NCBI GenBank assembly: GCA_020444425.1
Contig: JAHLLB010000039.1
Coordinates: 1-43,119 of the forward strand
Direction of reading: 5' to 3'
Length of the DNA: 43,119 bases
Origin: a bacterium
GTDB lineage: Bacteria > Electryoneota > Electryoneia > Electryoneales > Electryoneaceae
The stretch's first letter is position 1. Every line of letters starts with the position of its first letter. A program made the position numbers and the translations under genes. This document shows positions 32,021 through 42,080 of the stretch, piece by piece. Below the pieces are notes generated by a model that searched no databases, was not told the DNA's origin, and saw nothing but the letters and a program-made list of their open reading frames with translations.

Positions 32021-33559
32021 GTGAGCGCAGCGTCTCAAACACAGGGTAAACTGAACCAGCTACTCGTGGTGTTGGCCAAGGAATCCGGCATCACCATGGT
32101 CGGCCGCGGCATCAGTGTGGTGCTGCAGCTGTCGACGCACGCCGTCCTCACTCGTCTTCTGACCCCCGCTGAATACGGTATTTTCGTCCTCGCGTGGACC
32201 ATTTCGCAGTTCATCGCCCTCTTCGCCCAGGTTGGACTGGACAAGGGTGTGATCAAATACGGCACCGAAGCGCTCAATCGGCAGGACTCCAGCCTCAGCT
32301 CGGTGTTGATCCAATCAGTGGCGATCCACACCGTAATTGCGCTTGCGTTCTCCGCCGTGCTCTATTTCAGCTCGTCGTGGCTCGCGGTGTCGGTGTTCCA
32401 CAAGGGCGAACTGGAAAACGCACTGCGCATGCTGGCGGTGATGGTGCCAGTGCTGTCCGGGATGCACGTGATCGTTGCCATCACCCGCATCTCGAAGAAA
32501 ATGACCTACGCGGTGCTGTGTGAGCAGATCCTGCAGCCGCTCAGCCAGTTCGGCCTGACGTTGCTGTTTATCGCCGGCATGGGGATGACCATCGAAGGTG
32601 CCTTGATGGCGCTCGGTGCGTCGTACGGCATCGGCTTCCTCGCAGGGGTGGCGTTCAGCCTGAAACTGTACGCTTTCACCGGAAACGGCAAGCTGGTCAA
32701 CCTGCCGCTGGCGTGGCAGATCCTGCGCTACTCGTTCCCGACATCGATGGCCGCCGTGTTCGCCAAGACGAACAGCTGGGTCGACCGCTTGATGATCGGG
32801 TATTTCATGGCGGCGGCGAGCGTCGGTGTGTACCAGGCAGCGTCGAAAATTTCCACGCTGTTCATGGTGCTGGCGAGCATGTTCCACGGCATCTTCGCCG
32901 TCCTCGCGGCGGACCTGCACGCCAAGAACGACAAGGAAAACCTGAACGGGATCTACCGGGCGAACACCAAGTGGGGGCTGTACGTTGCGCTGCCGCTGTT
33001 CCTCGTGATTCTGTTTAACGCCGATACCATCCTGGGCACCATCTTCGGCTCTCCCTACGCACGCGGCGGAGCACCACTGGTGTTGCTGGCGGCGGGACAG
33101 CTGGTCAACATAGGCACCGGCTCGGTCGGCCTGGTCCTGATGATGGGCGGGCAGCAGAAACTGTGGATGATGACGTCGATGATCATGTTTGCCGTCAACA
33201 TCTTCGGAAATATCCTGCTGATCCCGAAATGGGGCCTGCAGGGCGCCGCAGTTGCGACCTCAGCATCTGTCGCCACGATGTTCATTATCGGCGTCTTCAT
33301 GGCGCGCAAGTACGTTGGTGTCTGGCCCTACGACCGCCGCTTTGCCAAGGGATTGTTGGCCTCCCTGGCCGCCAGTGTGCTGCCCATCGGCCTCAAGCTG
33401 CTGCCAATCCAGAACTCTTTTGTTGAATTGCTGATCAGCGTAACGTTGATTGTGTTGGTGTACATTGTCGCGTTGTCCGCGCAGGGGTTGGATGATGATG
33501 ACCGCTGGGTGTTGACTCGAATGCGACGCCGCATACGTTTCCGGAACATGACGGTCTGA
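32021..33559 (+). CDS. Wzx-like polysaccharide flippase
   Basis: A 512-aa integral membrane protein of the MOP/PST exporter superfamily that would flip undecaprenyl-linked repeat units to the periplasmic face. About 14 hydrophobic helices span the length. The N-terminal segment LTRLLTPAEYGIFVLAW and the SWVDRLMIGYFMAAASVGVYQ motif are typical of oligosaccharide flippases. GTG 32021 is the start. The C-terminus is basic (RMRRRIRF). It begins a tight group, with the first sulfotransferase gene seven bases downstream. Confidence 0.9.
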   Translation: MSAASQTQGKLNQLLVVLAKESGITMVGRGISVVLQLSTHAVLTRLLTPAEYGIFVLAWTISQFIALFAQVGLDKGVIKYGTEALNRQDSSLSSVLIQSVAIHTVIALAFSAVLYFSSSWLAVSVFHKGELENALRMLAVMVPVLSGMHVIVAITRISKKMTYAVLCEQILQPLSQFGLTLLFIAGMGMTIEGALMALGASYGIGFLAGVAFSLKLYAFTGNGKLVNLPLAWQILRYSFPTSMAAVFAKTNSWVDRLMIGYFMAAASVGVYQAASKISTLFMVLASMFHGIFAVLAADLHAKNDKENLNGIYRANTKWGLYVALPLFLVILFNADTILGTIFGSPYARGGAPLVLLAAGQLVNIGTGSVGLVLMMGGQQKLWMMTSMIMFAVNIFGNILLIPKWGLQGAAVATSASVATMFIIGVFMARKYVGVWPYDRRFAKGLLASLAASVLPIGLKLLPIQNSFVELLISVTLIVLVYIVALSAQGLDDDDRWVLTRMRRRIRFRNMTV

Positions 33560-33566
33560 TGATACC

Positions 33567-34508
33567 ATGAAAAACTCGAACGTTAAAGTCCTTTACATCA
33601 CCGGGTGGGGTCGCAGCGGGACAACGATCCTGGACCGAATCCTCGGCCAGATCCCCGGCTTCAACTCTGTCGGTGAGGTTCGCTACATCTGGGACCGGAA
33701 TTTCATCGGCAACCACCTCTGTGGCTGCGGCGAACACTTCCGCGACTGCCCAGAATGGCAGGCGATCGTGGAGGATGCGTTCGGGGGATATGACTCCGTC
33801 GATCCGAACCGAATGATTCAACTGCGCGACCGGTTGACCCGTACCCGTCACCTGGCCGGGCTGGCTGTGCCGGGCGCGACACGGCGAGCGCTGTGGGAAA
33901 ACGCCCGTGAGTACCTGACCAACCTGATCCTGCTGTACAAGTCGATTCAAAACCATTTCGGCTGCAATGTTATCGTCGACTCGTCCAAATTTCCGACCTA
34001 CGCGTTTACCCTCGACATCCTGAAAGAGATCGACCTGTACGTCGTCCATCTCGTGCGCGACCCGCGCGCGGTTTCGTTCTCATGGTTGCGTCGCAAGCTG
34101 CAGCCGGATACCGGAACCATGCAGCCGATGGATGAACACGGTCCAATCTTCTCCACGTTGCTGTGGGACTCATGGAACGTTGCCACTGAGGCGACCTGGG
34201 GAAAACGGCCGGAACGCTACGTGTTCATGCGCTACGAGGATTTTGTCCGCCAGCCGCGAAAGGCAATTATCCGTATCCTGCGCCGGTTTGGCGAGAGCAC
34301 CGAGAGACTGCCTTTCGTTGACGACCATACCGTCTATCTTGGCAAGGATCATACGTGTTCGGGGAATCCGAACCGCTTCCAGGAAGGGGAAGTCACACTC
34401 CGGATGGATGACGAGTGGACCCGCAAGATGCGGCCCCGTGACAAGTACCTGGTAACTGCGTTGTCCATGCCGTTCCTGCATCGGTATGGCTATCCCATTT
34501 TCGTCTGA
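33567..34508 (+). CDS. Sulfotransferase 1 (PAPS-dependent)
   Basis: A 313-aa cytoplasmic enzyme that would move a sulfuryl group from PAPS to a sugar hydroxyl. The 5'-phosphosulfate loop is GWGRSGTT (13-20), with the 3'-phosphate site in LVRDPRAVSFSW (162-173; R164 and S170/S172). A Cys-rich stretch (LCGCGEHFRDCPEW, about 50-63) typical of the Sulfotransfer_3-like branch follows the loop. It differs clearly from the other four sulfotransferases in the locus. It starts seven bases after the flippase stop, so it is co-transcribed. Confidence 0.88.
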   Translation: MKNSNVKVLYITGWGRSGTTILDRILGQIPGFNSVGEVRYIWDRNFIGNHLCGCGEHFRDCPEWQAIVEDAFGGYDSVDPNRMIQLRDRLTRTRHLAGLAVPGATRRALWENAREYLTNLILLYKSIQNHFGCNVIVDSSKFPTYAFTLDILKEIDLYVVHLVRDPRAVSFSWLRRKLQPDTGTMQPMDEHGPIFSTLLWDSWNVATEATWGKRPERYVFMRYEDFVRQPRKAIIRILRRFGESTERLPFVDDHTVYLGKDHTCSGNPNRFQEGEVTLRMDDEWTRKMRPRDKYLVTALSMPFLHRYGYPIFV

Positions 34509-34515
34509 ACCGACC

Positions 34516-35400
34516 ATGGTTGTTGAGGAGCGTGCAAACGGCCGTTATAGTCCGGCCAACCGTCCACTCAAGCGAACGGTTACCCGATTCGTCCGGCGTA
34601 GCATTTTCGCGTTCCGCCGCACGATTGCGTCCGACAGCCGGTTTCCCGATTTCGTGATTATCGGCGCGCAACGGGCGGGCACGACCAGCCTGTTCAACAT
34701 TCTCTCCGGCCATCCGTCCGTCACTCAGTCCGTCGTCAAGGAAGTCCATTTCTTCGACCTGAATTATGACAAGGGGCTGGAATGGTACAAGTCGCACTTT
34801 CCGATTTACCGCTGGGTACGCTACGGCCCGAAGCACCGCTGGGGCGAAGCGAGTCCGTACTACCTGTTCGAACCGCGCGTGCCGGAACGGATGCATCAGG
34901 CGCTGCCGAAGGTGAAACTGGTTGTTCTGCTGCGGAATCCGATTGACCGCGCGTATTCGGATTACCAGCGTCAGGTACAGTTGGGGCAGGAACCGCTGAG
35001 TTTCGAGGACGCGCTGGCTGCCGAGGGCAAACGCACGCACGGCGAGGCGGAGCGGATGCTGAAGAATCCGGCCTATGTCAGCATCGACTATCAGCGCTAC
35101 GCCTACATCGAACGCGGGATGTACACCAAGCAGCTGGAGCGCTGGCTGAAACTGTATTCCCGCGACCAGATGATGATCATTCCGGCGGAGCGTTTCTTTC
35201 TGCATATGCCGGAGGTGCTGGACGAGGTCATCAGCTTTCTGGATCTGCCGCATCACAGTTTCCCGGGACTACGCACCGACAACAGCGTGCCCTACCCGGC
35301 GATGAGCCCGGTGACGCGGGACAAGTTGCGCGCCACCTTTGCAGACGAGAAAAAACAGTTGGAAGCGATGACGGGTCTCACCTTCAACTGGGATATCTGA
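34516..35400 (+). CDS. Sulfotransferase 2 (heparan/NDST-like family)
   Basis: A 294-aa PAPS-dependent sulfotransferase of the Sulfotransfer_1 family. The 5'-phosphosulfate motif is GAQRAGTTS (50-58); KEVHFFD follows, and the 3'-phosphate motif is LRNPIDRAYSDY with R140 and S147. KEVHFFD is the usual start of the acceptor-binding part in heparan-type enzymes. I start it at ATG 34516, just after the previous stop; ATG 34486 would overlap that gene by 23 bases and neither has a good ribosome site. It is closest to the next gene, its apparent paralogue. Confidence 0.88.
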   Translation: MVVEERANGRYSPANRPLKRTVTRFVRRSIFAFRRTIASDSRFPDFVIIGAQRAGTTSLFNILSGHPSVTQSVVKEVHFFDLNYDKGLEWYKSHFPIYRWVRYGPKHRWGEASPYYLFEPRVPERMHQALPKVKLVVLLRNPIDRAYSDYQRQVQLGQEPLSFEDALAAEGKRTHGEAERMLKNPAYVSIDYQRYAYIERGMYTKQLERWLKLYSRDQMMIIPAERFFLHMPEVLDEVISFLDLPHHSFPGLRTDNSVPYPAMSPVTRDKLRATFADEKKQLEAMTGLTFNWDI

Positions 35401-35401
35401 G

Positions 35402-36289
35402 ATGGGTGATTCGCTGAATCTGCTGCGTGACAAGGCGCGCGAGGCGAACGTGTCTGTCTCCGTGCGGGCGCTGGCGAAAGAGCTGCTGGTCGCGTCACGG
35501 CGTCCGACCGCCGGGATGCGGCTGAAGCCGTCCTTTTTTCTGATCGGGTCGATGAAGGCCGGCACCACGTCGCTGTTTAACAATCTCATCCTGCATCCGA
35601 TGATCGCCGAGCCGGTGTCCAAGGAAATCCGCTTCTTCGACTTCCATTACGAACGGGGACGGCGCTGGTACCTGGCGCATTTTCCGCTGGAAAAGACCGC
35701 GAAGAAACAGGGCGAAACGTTGACCGGCGAAGCCAGCCCGTCATACCTGTTCGACCCGCACACACCTCGCCGGATCAGGCGCTTCGAGTCGCAGGCGAAA
35801 CTGGTTGTGCTGCTGCGTAACCCGGTCGACCGCGCGTATTCCCATTATCAGCACGCCGTCCGCTACTGGGGTGAGACGCGATCTTTCGAGGACGCCGCCA
35901 AAGTCGAGGAAGAATGGATCGGTGAGGAACAACGGCGCAGGATGCTCGACACCCGCTTCATGGGCGTCAAGCGGATTCATCACTCGTACCTCACGCGGGG
36001 CCGGTACCTTGAACAGCTGAAACGGTGGGAGAAGATGTTCCCGCGCGAGCAGATGCTGATCCTCAAAGCCGAAGATTATTTCGAACGGCCGGAAACCGTG
36101 ATGCCGCGAGTGCTGGACTTTCTCAAGCTGCCCAAGTGGGAGCCGGATTCCTTCCGGCGGCTCAACATGGCCAACTACAAGCAACTGGAACCGGGTGTCC
36201 GGGACTGGATGTACGACTATTTCGCCGAATCCAACCAGGCCTTATACTCTCACCTCGGAACGTCCTTCGAGTGGGAAGCGATGCGGTAG
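35402..36289 (+). CDS. Sulfotransferase 3 (heparan/NDST-like family)
   Basis: A 295-aa sulfotransferase. Motifs are GSMKAGTTS (49-57), KEIRFFD and LRNPVDRAYSHY (R139, S146). It shares motif spacing and the ER-W/SPSYLFDP region with sulfotransferase 2, which indicates duplication followed by divergence. ATG 35402 is one base after the upstream stop, so translation is probably coupled. The N-terminal 35 residues are basic and unlike the neighbour. Confidence 0.88.
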   Translation: MGDSLNLLRDKAREANVSVSVRALAKELLVASRRPTAGMRLKPSFFLIGSMKAGTTSLFNNLILHPMIAEPVSKEIRFFDFHYERGRRWYLAHFPLEKTAKKQGETLTGEASPSYLFDPHTPRRIRRFESQAKLVVLLRNPVDRAYSHYQHAVRYWGETRSFEDAAKVEEEWIGEEQRRRMLDTRFMGVKRIHHSYLTRGRYLEQLKRWEKMFPREQMLILKAEDYFERPETVMPRVLDFLKLPKWEPDSFRRLNMANYKQLEPGVRDWMYDYFAESNQALYSHLGTSFEWEAMR

Positions 36290-36343
36290 GCCGGCACGGT
36301 TTATCTTCGCACCTGATCCCGGTAATCAACAGGAAGTTCACGC

Positions 36344-38125
36344 ATGACCCTGCGTTCACGACATACGACACTACTGACAACGCTGGTGCTGCTGCTGGCG
36401 CTGTTGCTGGTGGCCGATGGCTGCGCCGGATCCAAGGCGGGGAAACGCCCCGGCCAACGCACCGGCAAGGACGACAGCGGCCAGCCAGACGACTGGGGCG
36501 GTGGCGACAAGAGCAGCGGCACGGCGGACAAGGACCTGCCTCAACTCGATTACAGCGCCCGCATCGCCAGCCCGACCGTTACCGAGACAGCAGGTGCCGG
36601 CGAAGTTCCCGCGCTGGACAGTGAGATCGTACGTATCGTCGTGGACCAGAACCACGCCAACGCCGGCGACAACAACCCCGGCACAGCGGATGCGCCGCTG
36701 AAGACTATCGGCAGCGCCCTCAAGATGGCGCGGCAAAAAGCGGCCACCGCGAGCTTCATTCACGTGCAAATCCACGAAGGCGTGTACCGTGAACACGCTC
36801 GCGTGAGCATGGGCAAGGATGCGGACACGAAACTGTTGATCGAAGGCGTCGGCGATGTCGCGATTGACGGTTCCGAGGTTTACACCGATTGGCAATCCGC
36901 CGGAGATGGCCGTTACACCCACTCGTGGGACTACGACTGGGGCCTGGTCACCGAGACCGAGGCGTGGCAGAAGCAGAACGAATGGATGAAGCAGAAGCAC
37001 CGGGACTGGATCAAGGATTCCGGCCCGTTGTTCAAACGCCGCGAGATCGTAATCGTTAACGGCGACGTCATGCGCCAGGTGCTGAGCAGCAACGATCTGG
37101 CCGACGGCACGTATTTCGTCGACGAAGCCAACGACATGCTGTATCTCGATCTGCCGGCCGGTGTGTCAATGAATGACGCCACGGTAGAAGTCGGCGAACG
37201 TCCGCTGGTGTTCGAGTTGATGCAGGCGATGAACACCACCCTGCGCAACATCACCTTCCAGCACGCCGCGACGATGGTTGAGCAACGGGCGGCGTGGATT
37301 CGTGGCTGCGAAAACTTGCTCTTGGAAGACTGCCGCTTCAACACGAACAACTACCGCGGCCTCGGCCTCTACAACAGCAAGCATGTCACGCTGCGCGATT
37401 GTGAGGCAAACAACAACGGCGCGCAAGGCATCGACATGGCATTTATCATCGATCTGCTGATCGAGGATTGTGTCACCAACGAAAACAACTGGCGCGGGGA
37501 CTGGGGCGAGACGTATTCGTGGGCGATAGCCGGGATCAAGATCCTCAACACCGCGAATACCATCATTCGCAACCATGAAGCGGTTGACAACCTCACGTTC
37601 GGGATCTGGTTCGACCATGACAACCTGCACGTGCTGATCGACAACTGCACCATGAAGCGGAACTACGTGGACGGTCTCTTCCTGGAGGCGACACGCGGCC
37701 CGATTCTCGTCACCAACTGCGAGATCGAGGACAACAACGTCGGCGGGGTGCGGATCGCCAATTCACGGCGCATCGCACTGATCGACAATCGCATCATCGG
37801 CAACGGCCGCAACCAGATCTACCTGCGAGGCTACGGCCGGATGATTGATACACGAGTTACCGGTCAGACCGAGGAAATGGACTACCAGCAGCTTACATTC
37901 AAGAACAACACCATCGTCGCGACCGCGCCGGCGCAGAACCTGTTCTGGACCAACATCAACCAGCAGCAGATGAAACCGTTTCTGCAGTCGGTCGAGTCGG
38001 ATTACAACACGTGGGTCCATCCCACGCCGAATGCCTGCATCGAGGCTGGCAATAATCGTTTCGGGTTTGACGTCTGGCAGGATCTGGTCGAAGGGTCGCA
38101 CTCGACCATCAGTGCCGAACAATAG
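36344..38125 (+). CDS. Secreted right-handed beta-helix protein
   Basis: A 593-aa exported protein. A signal peptide (core LLTTLVLLLALLLVA) ends in ADGC, a possible lipobox with an atypical Asp at -2. A Gly/Asp/Lys-rich linker covers about 28-70. A DUF1565-like start (NPGTADAPLKTIGSAL) and a series of beta-helix coils follow (for example LLLEDCRFNTNNYRG, VTLRDCEANNNGAQG, ILVTNCEIEDNNVGG). This fold is common in polysaccharide lyases, hydrolases and mannuronan epimerases. Its place among sulfotransferases and polymerisation genes suggests that it cuts, modifies or binds the exported polysaccharide. Catalytic residues cannot be assigned by eye. Confidence 0.8.
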   Translation: MTLRSRHTTLLTTLVLLLALLLVADGCAGSKAGKRPGQRTGKDDSGQPDDWGGGDKSSGTADKDLPQLDYSARIASPTVTETAGAGEVPALDSEIVRIVVDQNHANAGDNNPGTADAPLKTIGSALKMARQKAATASFIHVQIHEGVYREHARVSMGKDADTKLLIEGVGDVAIDGSEVYTDWQSAGDGRYTHSWDYDWGLVTETEAWQKQNEWMKQKHRDWIKDSGPLFKRREIVIVNGDVMRQVLSSNDLADGTYFVDEANDMLYLDLPAGVSMNDATVEVGERPLVFELMQAMNTTLRNITFQHAATMVEQRAAWIRGCENLLLEDCRFNTNNYRGLGLYNSKHVTLRDCEANNNGAQGIDMAFIIDLLIEDCVTNENNWRGDWGETYSWAIAGIKILNTANTIIRNHEAVDNLTFGIWFDHDNLHVLIDNCTMKRNYVDGLFLEATRGPILVTNCEIEDNNVGGVRIANSRRIALIDNRIIGNGRNQIYLRGYGRMIDTRVTGQTEEMDYQQLTFKNNTIVATAPAQNLFWTNINQQQMKPFLQSVESDYNTWVHPTPNACIEAGNNRFGFDVWQDLVEGSHSTISAEQ

Positions 38126-38142
38126 TCAGACTGTACCGAGTA

Positions 38143-39693
38143 GTGTCGGGTGAGGATTTTTCAATCCAGGGTAGTGCTGTGGATACTTCTGCAAATACCA
38201 TCTTCGGGAAGCTGAAAAGCAAGGATTACGGCTACATGTTGATGCTGTTCTGGCGCAGCATCTTCATCATGGGCCTGCTGTTGTTCGCGTTCATTCTGGG
38301 CGTCGTTCCACAGATGGTCAAGCCGGATGTCCTGCCGATGATTATCGCGGGATACGTGATCATCATTCTCTGCGCGATTTCGATTCTGAAACCGCTGCTG
38401 CTGGTGTACTTCACCGTCATTTCCGCTTCCACGTCGACCATCGTCAAGAACATCGGCAACATGAATGTCGGCGGTACCACCATGTCCACCTCGGGCATGC
38501 GCTGGGCGCTGATTACGTTCATCGCCGGTGTCATCAACCTCTACTACTTCCGGAACAAGGGCATCCAACGCAAGTACTGGCTGTATATGGTGTTCCTTGC
38601 GTACGGCGTGGTGATCTACATCGTCAAGGGATCGGCCGGTACCGGCGACAAGGATCTGGTCTGGTATGCGCTCCCGATGATCATCGGGATGTTTACCTAC
38701 AATTATTTCCTCAACGCCGACCTGAAACGGTTCGAACATAACGACTGGCTGATCCGCAACAACGTCTTCATCGTGATGTGGATGTTCGGCTGGTTCTTCG
38801 CGACCGGCGGCCTGGTGATGACGGCGAACGGCCCGGACGGCGACGTCGTCGCGCGTACCGTCGCGCTGTTCACCTCAACCATTCTGCCGATTCCACTCGC
38901 CCGCTGGCGTTACCATCCAGATCCGAAACAGCGCCGCATCGGCCTGGTCTATTCGCTGCTGTTCCTCGGGACTGTTTTCATTACGCTGTCGCGTATGGCG
39001 TTGGGTACCGGCATGATGCTGGTCGTGATTTCGCGCAACCGTCCACGGCACTTCATGCGTCTGGTTACGGCGGTGCTGGTCGGTGGTACGCTGATCGTCA
39101 GCTTGTTCGTTGCCGTGCCGGCCTTCCGCGCGCGCATGTTCAAGAACGGTCGCTTGCCGCAGAACATGACCGAATTCCTCATCACTTTCGACTCGTCCGG
39201 TCGTTTCTCCAAGCTCTGGCCGCATACCGTCGCCAGCGCGATGGATTCTCCGATCTTCGGCCAGGGACCGGGAACCGCTCGCCGCAACATCGGTGAGGCG
39301 ATGACCGCGCAGAAGGTCCAGCAGGAATATCCGCCGCACAATGAGTATCTGCAGGTGTGGCACGACTTCGGCGTAGTTGGCGCGGGGATTCTACTGATCT
39401 TCTATGTATATCTGACATTACAGCTATGGTTCAGATGGAAATTCCACGACGACAGGGGGAACTATGTCCAGGCCTACTGGTCGATGGCGGGATTTCTCTC
39501 GATTTTCCTGATCGCGTTCTCGTCGCTCACGGCGAACACACTGCACTACCCGTTCGTAATGGCGATGGCCTTCATGATCATGGGCATGTCGGACGCGATG
39601 CACGATCGCTTCATCCAGGAACATCACAACCAGATGATGCCGGACGAGAAGAACCCGCTCAGGTTGAAGAGCATGTTCGTCTTCACACGGTAA
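38143..39693 (+). CDS. Wzy/O-antigen ligase-family polymerase
   Basis: A 516-aa membrane protein with about 12 helices. A large loop carries the Wzy_C/O-antigen ligase pattern: GQGPGTARRN and, further on, PPHNEYLQVWHDFGVVG. It probably polymerises lipid-linked repeat units in the periplasm, since no lipid A-core genes are present to suggest ligation. GTG 38143 starts 17 bases after the beta-helix gene. A charged C-terminal tail (about 485-516) follows the last helix. Confidence 0.87.
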   Translation: MSGEDFSIQGSAVDTSANTIFGKLKSKDYGYMLMLFWRSIFIMGLLLFAFILGVVPQMVKPDVLPMIIAGYVIIILCAISILKPLLLVYFTVISASTSTIVKNIGNMNVGGTTMSTSGMRWALITFIAGVINLYYFRNKGIQRKYWLYMVFLAYGVVIYIVKGSAGTGDKDLVWYALPMIIGMFTYNYFLNADLKRFEHNDWLIRNNVFIVMWMFGWFFATGGLVMTANGPDGDVVARTVALFTSTILPIPLARWRYHPDPKQRRIGLVYSLLFLGTVFITLSRMALGTGMMLVVISRNRPRHFMRLVTAVLVGGTLIVSLFVAVPAFRARMFKNGRLPQNMTEFLITFDSSGRFSKLWPHTVASAMDSPIFGQGPGTARRNIGEAMTAQKVQQEYPPHNEYLQVWHDFGVVGAGILLIFYVYLTLQLWFRWKFHDDRGNYVQAYWSMAGFLSIFLIAFSSLTANTLHYPFVMAMAFMIMGMSDAMHDRFIQEHHNQMMPDEKNPLRLKSMFVFTR

Positions 39694-39745
39694 TTTTCGA
39701 CAACTGACGCTTCGCAACCCGCAGAGTCACGGTGGATCCCGGAAC

Positions 39746-40927
39746 ATGCGAGTTCTGCTCGTCTACAACGATTACAAGCAGCGCGGCGGCGAAGCGGTTG
39801 CCTTCGAGAATGAGCGTGACCTGTTGCTGGCTAAAGGTCACGCCGTTCGCACCTACATGCGCAGCAACGACGAAACCGACAGCATGGGCCAGCTCGCCGT
39901 TGCGACCCGGATGATCTGGAGCCAGCAGGATTACAGGGCCATCCGCACGGCCATCCGCGAACACAACGCGGACATCGTCCACGTCCACAATTTCTTCCTC
40001 ATGATCAGCCCGGCGGTCTATTATGCCGCTGCTGCCGAACACGTGCCCGTTGTTCAGACGATGCACAATTACCGGCTGCTGTGTCCGTCCGCGACGTTCT
40101 TCCGCGATGGCAAGGTGTGCGAAGACTGCATGGGCAAGTTCGCACCGTATCCCGGCGTCGTGCACGCCTGCTACCGTGACAACCGCAAGATCAGCGGTGC
40201 AGTCGCGGCGATGCTGACCACGCACCGGATGCTGGGAACGTGGAACCGGTACGTTACCCGCTACATCGCATTGACCCCCTTCACCCGGGATAAATACATC
40301 GAGGGCGGATTGCCGGCGGAACGGGTCGTCATCAAGCCGAACTTCCTCAGCGAAGATCCCGGCTACCAGTACGAACCGCAGGACTATGCCCTGTTTGTCG
40401 GACGCCTGTCGCACGAAAAAGGCGTGGCGACGCTGATGGACGCGTGGAAGCAGGACGATCCCGGCCTGTCGCTGAAGATCGCCGGGGACGGACCGTTGAT
40501 GGACGAGTTGCGCACCAAGGCAGAGGGGACCCGCGTTGAATTCCTCGGGTCGCAACCGCGAGAAAACGTCTACAAGTTGATGAAACACGCACGGATGCTG
40601 CTGTTCCCGTCGATCTGGTACGAGTGCCTGCCGTACACCATCCTCGAAGCGTTTGCCATCGGCACGCCGATCGTGGTCTCGAAGATCGGGTCCATCGGTA
40701 CGATGATCCGTCACAACGATACCGGCTTGCACGCCGAACCCGGCGATCCCGCATCCTGGAGCCGCACAATCCGGGATATCCAAGGGGATTCGGCCGGACT
40801 GCAACGCATCTCAAGATCCGCACGGACCGAGTTCGAACAGACCTACGCGACCGAGGCGTCCTACCAGCGCATGATCGAGATTTACGAAGACGCTCTCGGG
40901 AAAAGAACCGTTACGGCTACGAGATAG
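39746..40927 (+). CDS. GT4-family glycosyltransferase
   Basis: A 393-aa cytoplasmic retaining glycosyltransferase with the GT-B fold. The N-domain starts MRVLLVYNDYKQRGGEA with a glycine loop, then HVHNFF and QTMHNYRLLCP. The C-domain has LFVGRLSHEKG and the EX7E motif (E293 and E301 in ECLPYTILE). It is the third sugar-adding enzyme in the window, so the visible repeat unit has at least three sugars. More may be encoded beyond the right edge. Confidence 0.92.
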   Translation: MRVLLVYNDYKQRGGEAVAFENERDLLLAKGHAVRTYMRSNDETDSMGQLAVATRMIWSQQDYRAIRTAIREHNADIVHVHNFFLMISPAVYYAAAAEHVPVVQTMHNYRLLCPSATFFRDGKVCEDCMGKFAPYPGVVHACYRDNRKISGAVAAMLTTHRMLGTWNRYVTRYIALTPFTRDKYIEGGLPAERVVIKPNFLSEDPGYQYEPQDYALFVGRLSHEKGVATLMDAWKQDDPGLSLKIAGDGPLMDELRTKAEGTRVEFLGSQPRENVYKLMKHARMLLFPSIWYECLPYTILEAFAIGTPIVVSKIGSIGTMIRHNDTGLHAEPGDPASWSRTIRDIQGDSAGLQRISRSARTEFEQTYATEASYQRMIEIYEDALGKRTVTATR

Positions 40928-41150
40928 AATTTTCAGGCATTTCCAGCTTCCTTCCGCTTCGGTGTTCTCAAGGTGAGCATTGGCCAAACGTTTTGCTTGA
41001 GTGGAACCATTCGGCTGTCTAACTTCCGCTGGGTCAATGGTTACCAGCTGGTCACCTCCGGACATTTGAAAGACAGTCCTGAACCCAGTCTGCCCATACC
41101 TGCCGAGGCAGGCCGATCGGACAACAACGAGTTGAACAACGAGTCAGGGA
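40928..41150. other. Intergenic gap within the sulfotransferase end of the locus
   Basis: This 223-base gap holds a CCTGCCGAGGCAGG palindrome (about 41098-41111). No gene or clear promoter is seen. It is the longest gap after the flippase gene and could hold a separate promoter for the last two sulfotransferases. Confidence 0.45.
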
Positions 41151-42080
41151 ATGAGCGATTTCAAGATTGATTTTTGCGGCGTCGGTGCTGCAAAAGCGGG
41201 GACAACGTGGGTCACCAAGCAGTTGATGGATCACCCGCAGACCTGCATCGGAAGACGTAAAGAGTTGAACTACTTCATGCGCAACCATCCGCTGGAAGGT
41301 GTGTTTCCACGGACCGGCTCGCATTTCGATTCACTGAATTACACCCGTGGGATGGAGTGGTACGAGGAGCAGTACTGCCGATGCCAGCCCGGCCAGTTGA
41401 AGGGTGAGCTGTCAACCAGCTACCTTGCGGATCCGACCAGCCCGAAACTGCTGGCAGAGCACAATCCGGATCTGAAGCTGATCATGAACATCCGCAATCC
41501 CGTGGATGCCGTCTATTCCGTGTACTACCAGGTCTACCAGATGCACACGGTGCACGAGACCTTCGAAGAACTACTCGACCGCACCAACGACCACCTCGAG
41601 TACTACAGTTACTCCCGGCACATGAAGCGATACCTTGACTATTTCCCGGAAGAGCAGATCAAGTTCATCTTCCTCGATGATATCAAGGCCGATTCGAATG
41701 GTGTTTACGACGAGCTCTGCGATTTTCTCGGGATCGACAAGGTTGAACTCGACTCGGTGAGCAAGAAGGTGAACCCGAGCACGATGGTTCGGTCAACCAA
41801 GGTGCGTGACCTCGCGATTCAGATTTACTACCTCTTCAACAAGAACGAGACGATGCGCAACATCCGCGACTGGATGCGGGACAAGAAATTGAGTGTGATC
41901 GCCCGCAAGATCCGCCGCTGGAACTCCGTTCAGGCGAAATATCCGCCGATGAAGCTGGAAACTCGCGCACGACTGATCGAAGAATTCCACGACGATATCA
42001 TCGAAGTTGGCAAGATGCAGAACCGCGACCTGAGCGACTGGTTGAAACTGCCCGAAGAGAAAGGGGCCACCGCCAAATGA
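41151..42080 (+). CDS. Sulfotransferase 4
   Basis: A 309-aa PAPS-dependent sulfotransferase. Motifs are GVGAAKAGTTW (10-20) and IRNPVDAVYSVYY (R115, S122). A long basic, helical C-terminal part (about 215-300) distinguishes it and its neighbour from sulfotransferases 2 and 3. The stop overlaps the next start as ATGA. An AGGGA ribosome site abuts the ATG directly, an unusually short spacing. Confidence 0.87.
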   Translation: MSDFKIDFCGVGAAKAGTTWVTKQLMDHPQTCIGRRKELNYFMRNHPLEGVFPRTGSHFDSLNYTRGMEWYEEQYCRCQPGQLKGELSTSYLADPTSPKLLAEHNPDLKLIMNIRNPVDAVYSVYYQVYQMHTVHETFEELLDRTNDHLEYYSYSRHMKRYLDYFPEEQIKFIFLDDIKADSNGVYDELCDFLGIDKVELDSVSKKVNPSTMVRSTKVRDLAIQIYYLFNKNETMRNIRDWMRDKKLSVIARKIRRWNSVQAKYPPMKLETRARLIEEFHDDIIEVGKMQNRDLSDWLKLPEEKGATAK

